A DNA stretch of 24,746 nt from JAGOUY01 sp964562155 (GCA_964562155.1 CAZLRU010000019.1:1-24746), one strand, 5' to 3'. Counted from the first letter of the stretch, positions 1 through 7,648 are shown. Made by a program: numbers and translations. The notes: a model not told the origin generated them from the letters alone.

Positions 1-32
1 ATCTTCATAGCGGAATGATCTTAGCGCCTTCT

Positions 33-2729
33 TTATTCCGGCACAAACGTGCCTCGCTCAATATCCAAGCTTCCGCCAGGTTTCACGACCACCGTATCTC
101 GACGAGCAACATCTTTACGCAGTAATGCATCCGCCAACGCATTTTCGACCCGCTCCTGAATAACGCGACGCAAAGGACGCGCCCCATACAAAGGATCAAA
201 CCCGGCTTGCGCCAACTCCTCAACCGCTTGAGCTTCAACCCGAAAACCCATCCCTTTCTCCGCCAAACGCTTGGCCAAACTTCGCAACAGAAGATCGGCA
301 ATTTTACGCACATCTTCAAGAGTCAGTGGCTTAAAGACGATCACTCCATCAAAGCGATTTAAAAACTCCGGACGAAAAACCCCTTTCAACTCCCCCTCTA
401 ATAACCCCAATTTAATACGCTCAACAGATGATCCAGCCTTAACTTGTTCTTGAATAAATCCAGTCCCCGCATTACTCGTCGCAATCAACACGGCATTCGT
501 AAAATCAACCGTCCTACCGACGCCATCCGTCAAACGCCCATCATCCATCACTTGCAAAAACAAGGTGAGAATATCCGGATGCGCTTTTTCAAGCTCATCC
601 AATAAAATGATACTAAAGGGCTGTCGACGAACCGCCTCCGTCAATAACCCACCCCGCTCATCCCCGGGCGCACCGATCATACGAGTAATCGAGGAAGGAT
701 GTTGATATTCGGACATGTCCAACCGAACCATTGCTGCCTCATGTCCAAAATATTCCAACGCAAGAGCTTTGCTCAACTCCGTTTTTCCCACCCCGGTTGG
801 ACCCAAGAAAAGAAAATTCGCAATCGGACGCTTATGTTCGCGCACATCCGCTCGTGCACGCCGCATCGCCTGCGCCACGGCCTTAACCGCTTCCTCCTGC
901 CCAATCACGTGACCATGCAACCGCTCCTCCAAGTTTAACAGTTTTTGTGATTCATCCTGAGAGATCGCCTCAACTGGAATATTGGTCTTTGCCTGAACAA
1001 TTTTAGCAACATCCTCCGCCGATACCAGCACATGCTCTCCCCGCTCATTACGCGCCAAGACCGCCGCCTCACGCACAATATTGAGCGCTGCCTGCGGCAT
1101 ACGTTCATCATGCAAATAACGAGCCGCCAAGGATACTGAGCGCTCCAACGCAGCGTAGGAAAAAAACGCGTGAGTTTCGTACTCAATAAACCCACTTTTA
1201 GCCATCAATACCTCCAAAACCGCCTCCTGATCCAGCTCTGTCATCTGTACCCGCACGAGCTTGTTCCCCAACGAACGACGTTCAAGCGCTCCTGCCCACG
1301 CTTGGGGAGTCGTTGTCGCAATCACAAAGAAATGCCCTCTATCTATCTCACTGGCAAGGGCTTCCGCTAAATCCATACCACCACCTCCTCCACCAACCAA
1401 GGCCTCGATCCCTTCCAAAACCAAAACAATGTTTCCGCTCAAGGCCGCTTCATTCAACATCGCGAGCAAACGTTCAAGCGCCTGCCCGGAATCTCCCGCC
1501 GCGAGGAGGGCGGCCAGATGAACCGATACCAATCGCCGATCAAACAGCGCCGCCGGGACATCTTCCTCAACCATTCGACGTGCCAACGCCTCTACTAACG
1601 CCGTCTTACCAACACCTGCATCCCCCACCAACACAACCCCCTGACGCCCACTCTCAATCACACGTAACAACTCAGCCATCTCCCGTTCACGTCCCACCAT
1701 GGGAATCAGGTACCCGTTACGAGCCGCCAAGGTCAAATCCTCGCTGAACTGATCAAGCAAAGCCGTTTGTCGAGCCGTCATCAACCGGTTCATGGAGGTA
1801 TTTGGCTTATGTTGAGACAAGGCCACAAAACGGTCATGCTCTTCACGCAACTGCTCTTGCAAGCGTACCCACTGCGCAACCCGCAAGACATGTTCACGAG
1901 GAAATCCAAGGGTATCGAAGATAGTTTGAAGCTGTTCATCAGCCAAAAACGCCTGGACAAACAGCTCTGTCACGCCCACATGCTTACGCCGACGCTCCCG
2001 AGCCATTAAATACGCGGACAAGAGAACCGTTTTTGAGGCTGCCGACAAAACTGTGGGTGAACCGCTACGCAATGCTCGCAACGCCTGCACCAAGGGTTCT
2101 TTAATAGATTCACTCGAAACACCTAATCTCATCAAGAAAATCCCACCCGCCGGGCTAGACAGGGCGGCAGCAAAAAGATGGATCGGCATGATTTCCGCTC
2201 GACCCGTTTGGGCGGTCAAATGATACGCCTGCTCTAAGACGGACCAAAGCGCGGGGTGGGTATACGCGGAAACATCAATCAAGGCCTGAGGATCAAGAGA
2301 TCGCTCCGCAGGGACAGATAACCAAGTGGAAATCGTCTTAGGCTGTTCAGCAAAGGCGCGGATATGAAAAACAACAAAACAGATCATGAGCCAACCAAGC
2401 CACCAACAGCCCATCGACCAATGACCGGACGCCCACGTCGAACCGTTCGCTAAGCTCGCTAACTCGCCCACGCTAAACCAATACCATCCCCAAGCAGCAA
2501 AACACGCTAAAATAAGACTCAAAAAACACAACTGGACTCCCCGATGAAACATCAAACGAAAACGTCTAAATCGAAAGAAAAATGCATCCAACGTAGGACG
2601 CCACATCAACACTCCGTCTTGACTCGGGTAAAAAACCCCCGCCCCCTTACAGTCACGACAACGCAAAGAAGCACGTGGATCACCTAAACAGCCGCGACAG
2701 GTCTCAACCGTAGTAGAAGCAGAGGGCAT
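33..2729 (-). CDS. Membrane-anchored Clp-type double AAA+ ATPase (ClpA/ClpB/ClpC-like)
   Basis: Predicted ATP-driven protein unfoldase/disaggregase tethered to the membrane. In order: CxxC-x12-CxxC zinc-ribbon-like N-terminus (residues 11-27, second pair CRDCKGAG as in DnaJ-type fingers), two hydrophobic segments (about 64-86 and 108-122), a Clp N-domain (about 150-290), AAA1 with Walker A GDAGVGKT (369-376), and AAA2 with Walker A GPTGVGKT (643-650), Walker B ILLDELEKAH and sensor ATSNAGT. The AAA1 Walker B reads LVLEG where LFIDE-like residues are usual, so the catalytic Glu appears to be Gly. No long M-domain separates the modules. The loop after SNAG reads TGFIQEQ, nearer ClpB than the ClpP-docking IGL/VGF loops of ClpA/ClpC. 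The 898-aa ATG start lies 3 bp after the upstream gene, so it is probably cotranscribed. Family is certain; ClpP independence is inference. Confidence 0.93.
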   Translation of the reverse strand: MPSASTTVETCRGCLGDPRASLRCRDCKGAGVFYPSQDGVLMWRPTLDAFFFRFRRFRLMFHRGVQLCFLSLILACFAAWGWYWFSVGELASLANGSTWASGHWSMGCWWLGWLMICFVVFHIRAFAEQPKTISTWLSVPAERSLDPQALIDVSAYTHPALWSVLEQAYHLTAQTGRAEIMPIHLFAAALSSPAGGIFLMRLGVSSESIKEPLVQALRALRSGSPTVLSAASKTVLLSAYLMARERRRKHVGVTELFVQAFLADEQLQTIFDTLGFPREHVLRVAQWVRLQEQLREEHDRFVALSQHKPNTSMNRLMTARQTALLDQFSEDLTLAARNGYLIPMVGREREMAELLRVIESGRQGVVLVGDAGVGKTALVEALARRMVEEDVPAALFDRRLVSVHLAALLAAGDSGQALERLLAMLNEAALSGNIVLVLEGIEALVGGGGGGMDLAEALASEIDRGHFFVIATTTPQAWAGALERRSLGNKLVRVQMTELDQEAVLEVLMAKSGFIEYETHAFFSYAALERSVSLAARYLHDERMPQAALNIVREAAVLARNERGEHVLVSAEDVAKIVQAKTNIPVEAISQDESQKLLNLEERLHGHVIGQEEAVKAVAQAMRRARADVREHKRPIANFLFLGPTGVGKTELSKALALEYFGHEAAMVRLDMSEYQHPSSITRMIGAPGDERGGLLTEAVRRQPFSIILLDELEKAHPDILTLFLQVMDDGRLTDGVGRTVDFTNAVLIATSNAGTGFIQEQVKAGSSVERIKLGLLEGELKGVFRPEFLNRFDGVIVFKPLTLEDVRKIADLLLRSLAKRLAEKGMGFRVEAQAVEELAQAGFDPLYGARPLRRVIQERVENALADALLRKDVARRDTVVVKPGGSLDIERGTFVPE

Positions 2730-2732
2730 AGA

Positions 2733-3125
2733 TTAAAAAGGCTGCGACCAACCATGAAGACCGAAAGAAATATTGATGATCAAAAAAACCACGCACACAA
2801 TAGGAGCAAAGCACCAAAGCAACACGAGACCAAACGATACAAGAACCTCTATAACCACCACAAGACTACGTGCGGTGATCACGGCCGCACGCATAGCCAT
2901 GCTAATTAAACGACCAACCCAATCATACGCGCCATACATCGGCACAAAAAAATGGCGTATCCATAGACTAAGTGCGTAGCCACGAACGCGATACTGAAGA
3001 GCGCGAGCCAACCAACGCACTAAGGAAGCTAATCCTTCGGTGTACCACCACAAAGGAAAACGCAAAACGCTTCCAAAAAAGTCAGCGAAGAAAAAGGACG
3101 CGATCGCTCGTGAGGGCGAGGACAT
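2733..3125 (-). CDS. Small multi-pass membrane protein between ftsL-like gene and clp
   Basis: Unrecognised 130-aa protein rich in aromatic and hydrophobic residues. A long hydrophobic C-terminal stretch (AVITARSLVVVIEVL onward) gives at least two membrane passes, and amphipathic Trp/Arg-rich segments lie in the N-terminal half. The frame is open to a TTG at 3173 (146 aa), but the ATG at 3125 (MSSPSRAIA) is preferred because the extra 16 residues look unrelated. Its stop is 3 bp before the start of the membrane-anchored Clp ATPase, so the two are almost certainly cotranscribed and may act together at the membrane. No function can be assigned from sequence. Confidence 0.72.
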   Translation of the reverse strand: MSSPSRAIASFFFADFFGSVLRFPLWWYTEGLASLVRWLARALQYRVRGYALSLWIRHFFVPMYGAYDWVGRLISMAMRAAVITARSLVVVIEVLVSFGLVLLWCFAPIVCVVFLIINISFGLHGWSQPF

Positions 3126-3253
3126 ATCTAAAAAGCAGTATAGCACAAAACGCTTCTCATCTCTCCACGCCAATGGCAGACAAAAAGCGCTTTATCGAGA
3201 ACGTCCGAATTCGATGCTCACCAAAAAGAAAGAATCGAACACGAACATCCTCT

Positions 3254-3622
3254 CTATTTACGAACAGCTAGTTGCGCAGCTGATCCCTGAAGGTAGCGAA
3301 CGTTGGTTAATGGAACGTAGCCCAAGCCTTGAATCCGTGTTTCAAGAGTATGGATAGAGTTAAGCTCAATTACCTTATAATCCAACGAAGCAACCGTGTC
3401 CTGCAACCGCTCCACCTGCTTCTCTAAACGACGAAGTTCAAAACTCTTATTCGCTTGGCTTGTTACTTGGTAGATATAGACTCCCGTGCAAGCAATAATC
3501 GCCCCAACCAAGACTGCAAGCAACGTGCCACTTTTAATATCGGCCAAGCGCCGCGCCAAGGGCATGGGAAGAGCAAATTGCTCGTGTGGTCGTTTTAATG
3601 AAATAGCCAAAGGGCGAGACAT
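3254..3622 (-). CDS. ftsL: FtsL/DivIC-like cell-division protein
   Basis: 122-aa bitopic membrane protein: cytoplasmic N-terminus (1-30), one transmembrane helix (about 33-53), then a heptad-rich coiled coil (about 60-98) in the extracytoplasmic part. This is the FtsL/DivIC architecture, and the gene sits immediately after rsmH, where ftsL lies in standard dcw clusters. FtsL-type proteins help link the divisome to septal wall synthases. Primary sequence in this family is poorly conserved, so the assignment rests on topology and position. The ftsI/PBP gene that normally follows is absent here. Confidence 0.78.
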   Translation of the reverse strand: MSRPLAISLKRPHEQFALPMPLARRLADIKSGTLLAVLVGAIIACTGVYIYQVTSQANKSFELRRLEKQVERLQDTVASLDYKVIELNSIHTLETRIQGLGYVPLTNVRYLQGSAAQLAVRK

Positions 3623-3628
3623 AGATAA

Positions 3629-4522
3629 TTACGGTACTTTTATGGCTGTTCTTAACTTAGCACTGCGCGCACGTGGATTTTGAACGCATTCTTGATCAGA
3701 TGGTGCTAACGGTTTTTTAGTGGTGGGCTGCCAACGCTCATCCTGAAATGCCAGTTTCACAATTCGATCTTCGATAGAATGAAAGGTGATGATGGCAAGC
3801 CTCCCTCCCGGTCGCAACACCTCGTAAACACTTTCGATTGCTTGCTTCAACGCCTGCACCTCATCATTAACCGCCATGCGCAAGGCTTGAAAGGTTCGTG
3901 TCGCAGGATGAATGCGACCCTTTTCGTACGCTGCCGGAACCGCTCCGCGAATAATATCGACGAGTTCAAACGTCGTCATGATCCGTTTTGCCTCACGAGC
4001 GGTGACAATCGCCTCAGCAATTCGTCCGGCAAAACGCTCCTCCCCAAAAACACCGATCATCTGACGAAGTTCTCCGCGTGGCCAGGTGTTCACGATATCC
4101 TCCGCCGTCAACCCATCATCGTTCGCACGCACACCAAGACGCATGTCGAGTGGACCATCGATCTGGAAGGAAATACCCTTCGTTGGATCCTCGAGCTCAT
4201 CGGAAGATAAGCCAAGATCTAACAGCACCCCATCCACTTGATCAACGTCTACCCCCTGTAAACCGCGAGCAAGATAACGAAAATTCTCTTCGATTCCCTG
4301 CCAACGATCGCCATACGCAGCTAACCGCTTTCGTGCTCGTGCCAACGCGGCGGGATCAACATCGAAAGAAATGACCCGCCCATGTGGCGCAGAACGTTCA
4401 AGCAACGCCTGCGTGTGTGTCGCTCCACCAAGGGTCCCATCAACATAGACACCATTCGACCGTACCTCGAGGGCAAGCATGGATTCCTCAAGCATGACGG
4501 CGGTATGAATGGATATCTGCAT
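3629..4522 (-). CDS. rsmH: 16S rRNA (cytosine1402-N4)-methyltransferase RsmH
   Basis: 297 aa, the usual RsmH (MraW) length. It methylates N4 of C1402 in 16S rRNA of the small subunit, using S-adenosylmethionine. Visible motifs: HTAVMLEE near the N-terminus (usual HxPVLLxE), the SAM-binding loop YVDGTLGGATHT (26-37), acidic FDVDP (53-57), LLDLGLSS (100-107), the PLDMRLG block (124-130) and the late GGRLAIITFHSIEDRIVK block. The C-terminus has the usual SAKLR signature. It lies second in the dcw-type cluster after mraZ, with 102 bp between them, and 6 bp before the ftsL-like gene. Confidence 0.97.
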   Translation of the reverse strand: MQISIHTAVMLEESMLALEVRSNGVYVDGTLGGATHTQALLERSAPHGRVISFDVDPAALARARKRLAAYGDRWQGIEENFRYLARGLQGVDVDQVDGVLLDLGLSSDELEDPTKGISFQIDGPLDMRLGVRANDDGLTAEDIVNTWPRGELRQMIGVFGEERFAGRIAEAIVTAREAKRIMTTFELVDIIRGAVPAAYEKGRIHPATRTFQALRMAVNDEVQALKQAIESVYEVLRPGGRLAIITFHSIEDRIVKLAFQDERWQPTTKKPLAPSDQECVQNPRARSAKLRTAIKVP

Positions 4523-4550
4523 ACATCTGGAAACTCTTCGTGGATCGTTG

Positions 4551-4566
4551 TCCGCCAGCTGGCGGA
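4551..4566. repeat. Perfect 16-bp palindrome between mraZ and rsmH
   Basis: TCCGCCAGCTGGCGGA is its own reverse complement. It lies in the 102-bp spacer between mraZ and rsmH, and an RNA copy would form a hairpin with little loop. There is no T-tract, so it is not a standard terminator. It resembles short REP-like palindromes and, in composition, the GC-rich hairpins at 11513-11546. A processing or attenuation role is possible but unproven. Confidence 0.6.
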
Positions 4567-4624
4567 GTTCATCGTCAATCTGACAATCAACTCGCTTGGC
4601 TAGCAGACAACGTTCGACGAGGAA

Positions 4625-5056
4625 TTAAATTCCCAACCCTCCTAGGCGTTCCGCGATCGCATTCCCCTGTTCTTCAGTTTTTGAAGCATAGGTCTTCCAT
4701 GTCATCTCATCCCAAACTTCCAACCGGTTATAGAGACCCGCAACAACCACATCCTTCGCCAACCCCGCATACGTCCGCAAATACTCAGGCACATTGATTC
4801 GACCAGATTTGTCGAGCTCAACCTCCATGGCCCCAGCCAACATCAAGCGAGCAAAGGCGCGAGTATCCGCCTGACCCAAGGGCAACGCCGCTAGTTTTGC
4901 GGCAAGAATGTCCCATTCAGCTTTGGGGTATACGAACAGACTTCGATCAAGTCCGCGCGTCACCACCACTCCTTCTGCCAAGGCTCCACGAAACTTAGAC
5001 GGCATGGCTAACCGGCCTTTTTCGTCGACAGTATGGTGATATTCGCCTAAGAACAT
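4625..5056 (-). CDS. mraZ: Transcriptional regulator MraZ
   Basis: 143 aa, normal for MraZ, a SpoVT/AbrB-like swapped-hairpin DNA-binding protein that autoregulates the division and cell-wall (dcw) operon. Both internal repeats are visible: HTVDEKGRLAMPSKFR (8-23) and ELDKSGRINVPEYLR (80-94), each with the DxKGR / DxSGR core. The start MFLGEY is canonical. It is the first gene of the leftward cluster mraZ-rsmH-ftsL, and four TGGS boxes at 10-bp spacing lie immediately upstream, as expected for the operator it binds. Confidence 0.97.
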   Translation of the reverse strand: MFLGEYHHTVDEKGRLAMPSKFRGALAEGVVVTRGLDRSLFVYPKAEWDILAAKLAALPLGQADTRAFARLMLAGAMEVELDKSGRINVPEYLRTYAGLAKDVVVAGLYNRLEVWDEMTWKTYASKTEEQGNAIAERLGGLGI

Positions 5057-5058
5057 AT

Positions 5059-5092
5059 GCCACTTTCACCCACCTGGACCCATTCTATGCCA
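5059..5092 (-). promoter_or_regulatory. MraZ operator: four TGGS boxes with 10-bp period
   Basis: Read on the minus strand, TGGC, TGGG, TGGG and TGGC occur at 5092-5089, 5082-5079, 5072-5069 and 5062-5059, exactly 10 bp apart. In other bacteria MraZ binds direct TGGGN repeats separated by 5 bp in its own promoter, which this matches. The last box is 2 bp from the mraZ ATG, so occupancy would also cover the ribosome-binding region. Confidence 0.85.
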
Positions 5093-5110
5093 CTTTGCTC
5101 GCTAAAACAA
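5082..5110 (-). promoter_or_regulatory. Predicted sigma70-type promoter of mraZ operon
   Basis: On the minus strand, TTGTTT (5110-5105), a 17-bp spacer and TAGAAT (5087-5082). The -10 is a 5/6 match; the -35 is weak (3/6). The start site would fall near 5075, inside the MraZ boxes, consistent with repression by MraZ. Prediction by eye only. Confidence 0.5.
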
Positions 5111-5133
5111 GCCTAACTGTGGATAAACATGCC

Positions 5134-5177
5134 AAAAAACAAAAAAATCGACCCTCACATAAACGCAAACGGTCGAT
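5134..5177 (-). terminator. Rho-independent terminator after uvrC
   Basis: On the minus strand, ATCGACC (5177-5171) and GGTCGAT (5153-5147) form a 7-bp stem with a 17-nt loop, followed by a T-rich tail (TTTTTTG then TTTTTT). It lies 50 bp past the uvrC stop and separates the uvr cluster from the mraZ promoter. Confidence 0.75.
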
Positions 5178-5226
5178 CTAAAGACGCGCTAAAAAATTCA
5201 CCTCTCACGCATCGGGTATGTTTAGG

Positions 5227-6621
5227 TCAAAAACTACCCTCTTCTTTAGGGAGAAAATTCCCCGCTCGCACCTTTCGATGATAGGTAATCGCAAAACGAT
5301 GCGCTTCGTCACGAACCTGCTCAAGAACCACATGATGCTGCTGACACGCTTTAGCGAGCAATGGATCGGCTGCGGTAAAAATAAGATCGTTACGTTTACG
5401 CTCAGGTCCCTTGGCTAGTCCAACGATTGGGATAGGCAGACCAAGCTCACCATGAACAACCCGCTCCGCTGCCTGAACCTGTGGAACTCCCCCATCAATG
5501 AGAAGCAAATGCGGTCGACGCCATTCCGCATGCGTAAATCGCCGACGCAAAACTTCTTGCATGGAAGCGACGTCGTTGGATCCCTCGACGGTTTTCATAC
5601 GAAACTTCCGATACTCGCCTTTATTCGCCGCGCCTCGCTCAAACACCACCATTGAAGCGACCGTCGAAGTACCTGAGACGTGGGAAATATCGTAGCCTTC
5701 GATACGACCAAAGATAAGGGTATCTGGTCTCTGAATAGAAGGTTCGCTATTAGCCAGTTTTTCAGTCTCGAGACTTGAACCCTCGTCGTCTTTGGATAGC
5801 ATCGAAACATCCTGAATATGCTCCAAGGCAAACACCTTATTCCTCCAAAGCGCTGCTTCTTCAAAGAGCTTGGCTTTCGCTGCCCGCTCCATGCGTCGAC
5901 GATAGTTCTTCAGAAGCGTCTCTTTTTTTCCTTCAAAGAAATGAACCAAATCAAGAATAATTCGACGATACGCCTGTTTTGAAATCGCTCGGACACAGAC
6001 GCCCGGACACTGCTGCAAATGCACATAAAAACAAGCGCGTTTCTGCCCAGGAATGCAGGTGGACCATGGAATAATCTTGCGCACCAATTCAAGGGCGACG
6101 CGCAACGAATGCGATGAGGTATACGGACCAAACAAATACTTATAGCGCAGCCCAAGCTCCTGTCGCCCCTCGGTGACAGACAGAACGCCACCGGCGTTCG
6201 CGCTTTTACCGACATGGGCGACCTTGGCTACCTCACCCACAATCGTCTTCCCCACTCCCAACTGCCCACCACGAACCAGCAACGGACGCGGGTATTCTTC
6301 ATCCGTGATCGCCAAATACATGAAGGTCTTATCGTCCTTCAGATCAGTGTTATATTTAGGCCAATACAACTTGATGAGATTCGCTTCTAAAATCAACGCC
6401 TCCAACGCCGTCGGTTTCTCAACATAATCAATCTCCGTGACAAGCCGCGTCATCTCTTCAATAAAATTACTATGCGGCCGCTCAAAATGCTGACGCACAC
6501 GACGAGCGAGCGAAGTTGCTTTTCCAACATAAATAATCGCGCCCTGCGCGTCTTTCATGAGGTAAACTCCCGGGGAATCTGGGAGAAAATCGTTTTTCAG
6601 TTTTATGTGTTTGGGGATCAT
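5227..6621 (-). CDS. uvrC: Excinuclease ABC subunit C (short form)
   Basis: Dual-incision nuclease of nucleotide excision repair. N-terminal GIY-YIG domain (about 15-95: SPGVYLM, IIYVGKA, R43), Cys-rich CVCxR region (about 187-212, PGQKRACFYVHLQQCPGVCV), a UVR-like helix pair (about 234-272) and the RNase H-like endonuclease domain with GYDISH (309-314) and LLIDGG (373-378). It ends at 464 aa, soon after DEAHRFAITYHRK, so the C-terminal tandem HhH domain found in ~600-aa UvrCs is missing. About 35 extra Gly-rich residues (117-157) sit before the conserved FGPYTS. The start overlaps the upstream gene's stop as ATGA. uvrA lies upstream on the same strand; uvrB is not in the window. Confidence 0.95.
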   Translation of the reverse strand: MIPKHIKLKNDFLPDSPGVYLMKDAQGAIIYVGKATSLARRVRQHFERPHSNFIEEMTRLVTEIDYVEKPTALEALILEANLIKLYWPKYNTDLKDDKTFMYLAITDEEYPRPLLVRGGQLGVGKTIVGEVAKVAHVGKSANAGGVLSVTEGRQELGLRYKYLFGPYTSSHSLRVALELVRKIIPWSTCIPGQKRACFYVHLQQCPGVCVRAISKQAYRRIILDLVHFFEGKKETLLKNYRRRMERAAKAKLFEEAALWRNKVFALEHIQDVSMLSKDDEGSSLETEKLANSEPSIQRPDTLIFGRIEGYDISHVSGTSTVASMVVFERGAANKGEYRKFRMKTVEGSNDVASMQEVLRRRFTHAEWRRPHLLLIDGGVPQVQAAERVVHGELGLPIPIVGLAKGPERKRNDLIFTAADPLLAKACQQHHVVLEQVRDEAHRFAITYHRKVRAGNFLPKEEGSF

Positions 6622-6998
6622 GTTAACTTTTTCTTATAGCCTTGATACAAAAAATAGCCCAGAAGCACGTAAACACCAACTACAAAGACAGCGATCGGCC
6701 AAAAATCACGATCGAATAACAGAAAAAATGGTGAACCAAAAATAAACCAAAGTGGTAACCAAAAAATGGAGAAAAATACTCTCATAGACTGAGAGAAAAA
6801 TTCCCACCCACTACATCCAACCCAAAAAGAATGCCTAAAATCCCATCCACAAGCAAATTCCTCGCCCGTAACCGGCCCTTTGCCCATGAGTCGATTCGGA
6901 TCAAAATGTCCCGGCAACCTCCCCCAAATAAAAGCGAGATACCCAAGAGCAATAAGAAGCAGAACAGAACCGAGCACCAATTTCACTGTTTTTTTCAT
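6618..6998 (-). CDS. Small membrane protein upstream of uvrC
   Basis: Unrecognised 126-aa protein (136 aa if the in-frame ATG at 7028 is used). The MKKTVKLV start at 6998 is preferred because it gives a normal positively charged N-terminus before the first helix. Three hydrophobic segments are visible: one N-terminal, one Phe/Trp-rich in the middle and one near the C-terminus, which ends YKKKLT (positive-inside tail). Its TGA stop overlaps the uvrC ATG, suggesting translational coupling. No function is suggested by sequence. Confidence 0.7.
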   Translation of the reverse strand: MKKTVKLVLGSVLLLIALGYLAFIWGRLPGHFDPNRLMGKGPVTGEEFACGWDFRHSFWVGCSGWEFFSQSMRVFFSIFWLPLWFIFGSPFFLLFDRDFWPIAVFVVGVYVLLGYFLYQGYKKKLT

Positions 6999-7091
6999 AG
7001 AATACAACGATGGACAGAATCTACCCATTCATCCGGTGAGCAGAGGGACCTCGATGCAACGAATTGAAGCCCAAACTAGGTACCAGCGCCT

Positions 7092-7134
7092 GAACTCCCC
7101 TCCTCTGGCGAGGAGGGGCAGGGGGAGGAGTTCC
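7092..7134. repeat. Palindromic flank (left) of DUF559 cassette
   Basis: Hairpin core CCCCTCCT (7097-7104) / AGGAGGGG (7111-7118), with an outer pair GAACTCC (7092-7098) / GGAGTTC (7127-7133). Its reverse complement closely matches the element at 7573-7610, so the two form a long imperfect inverted repeat around the DUF559 gene. Confidence 0.75.
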
Positions 7135-7165
7135 AAGAAAACAACGGGTATCCCGCAACCTTAGA

Positions 7166-7531
7166 TCAGTTGGATGCATGAGCGATATCAAGTATCCGTC
7201 GACAAACTCCTTCCATATTCCCCATCACCTCACTATTTGTAACACGAACCACCTTTAAACCCAAGGAAATTAAATATTCATCGCGTTCTTTATCGTGCTC
7301 CGTGGCTTCATGGGACAAATGAACATCACCATCAACTTCCAAGACAAGCTTCACTTTTGGACAGTAAAAATCCACAATGTACCGACTAATGCTTGCCTGA
7401 CGGCGAAATTTCAATCCATCGAATTGCTTCGAACGGAGATGACGCCAAACATGAACTTCTGCAGGGGTCATCGAGCTCCGTAATTTCTTTCGAAGATCTT
7501 TTAGATCTTGGTTGTAAAAGGTTTCGCTCAT
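7166..7531 (-). CDS. DUF559 endonuclease-like protein (Vsr-type PD-(D/E)XK fold)
   Basis: 121 aa with the full DUF559 pattern: basic LRKKLRSSMTPAEVHVWRHLR (about 14-34), KFRRQASISRYIVDFYCP (about 41-58), then KLVLEVDGDVH (about 61-71) and a C-terminal VVRVTNSEV strand. The family shares the very-short-patch-repair endonuclease fold; the D of IVDFYCP and the E-x-D of LVLEVDG are the likely metal ligands. DUF559 genes occur as scattered single genes in many small genomes and their cellular role is not established. Here the gene sits between uvrA and a small membrane-protein gene, flanked by two similar palindromes in opposite orientation, which suggests a transposable cassette. Confidence 0.9.
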   Translation of the reverse strand: MSETFYNQDLKDLRKKLRSSMTPAEVHVWRHLRSKQFDGLKFRRQASISRYIVDFYCPKVKLVLEVDGDVHLSHEATEHDKERDEYLISLGLKVVRVTNSEVMGNMEGVCRRILDIAHASN

Positions 7532-7572
7532 ATGAAACGAACGAACAAGGGCTGCGTTTTTGTTGGGTTAGC

Positions 7573-7610
7573 AATCCTCCCCTAACCCCTCCTTGCCAAA
7601 GGAGGGGAAT
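7573..7610. repeat. Palindromic flank (right) of DUF559 cassette
   Basis: Hairpin core CCCCTCCTT (7586-7594) / AAGGAGGGG (7599-7607). It matches the reverse complement of 7092-7134 across almost its whole length with few substitutions. It abuts the CCTA tandem repeat at the end of uvrA. Confidence 0.75.
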
Positions 7611-7648
7611 CCTACCTACCTACCTACCTACCTACCTACCTACCTACC
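7611..7648. repeat. Tandem tetranucleotide repeat (CCTA)9.5 overlapping uvrA stop
   Basis: Nine perfect CCTA units plus CC. On the uvrA strand this reads GGTAGGTAGG and supplies the last uvrA codons and its TAG stop at 7640-7642. Because the unit is 4 bp, each frame meets a TAG within 12 bp, so copy-number change would alter at most a few C-terminal residues. It directly adjoins the right palindrome of the DUF559 cassette. Confidence 0.9.

Noticed and set aside
3040..3357. Plus-strand basic open frame over the ftsL/membrane-protein spacer
   Set aside because: It overlaps the 3' end of the ftsL-like gene and the start of the membrane-protein gene, has low-complexity basic composition, and no ribosome-binding site.
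6240..6270. GVGKT in UvrC as a Walker A motif
   Set aside because: There is no surrounding P-loop NTPase fold or Walker B; it lies in a Gly-rich insertion and is probably chance.
7611..7648. Tandem repeat as a CRISPR array
   Set aside because: Four-base units without spacers. No CRISPR array or cas gene is visible in the window.
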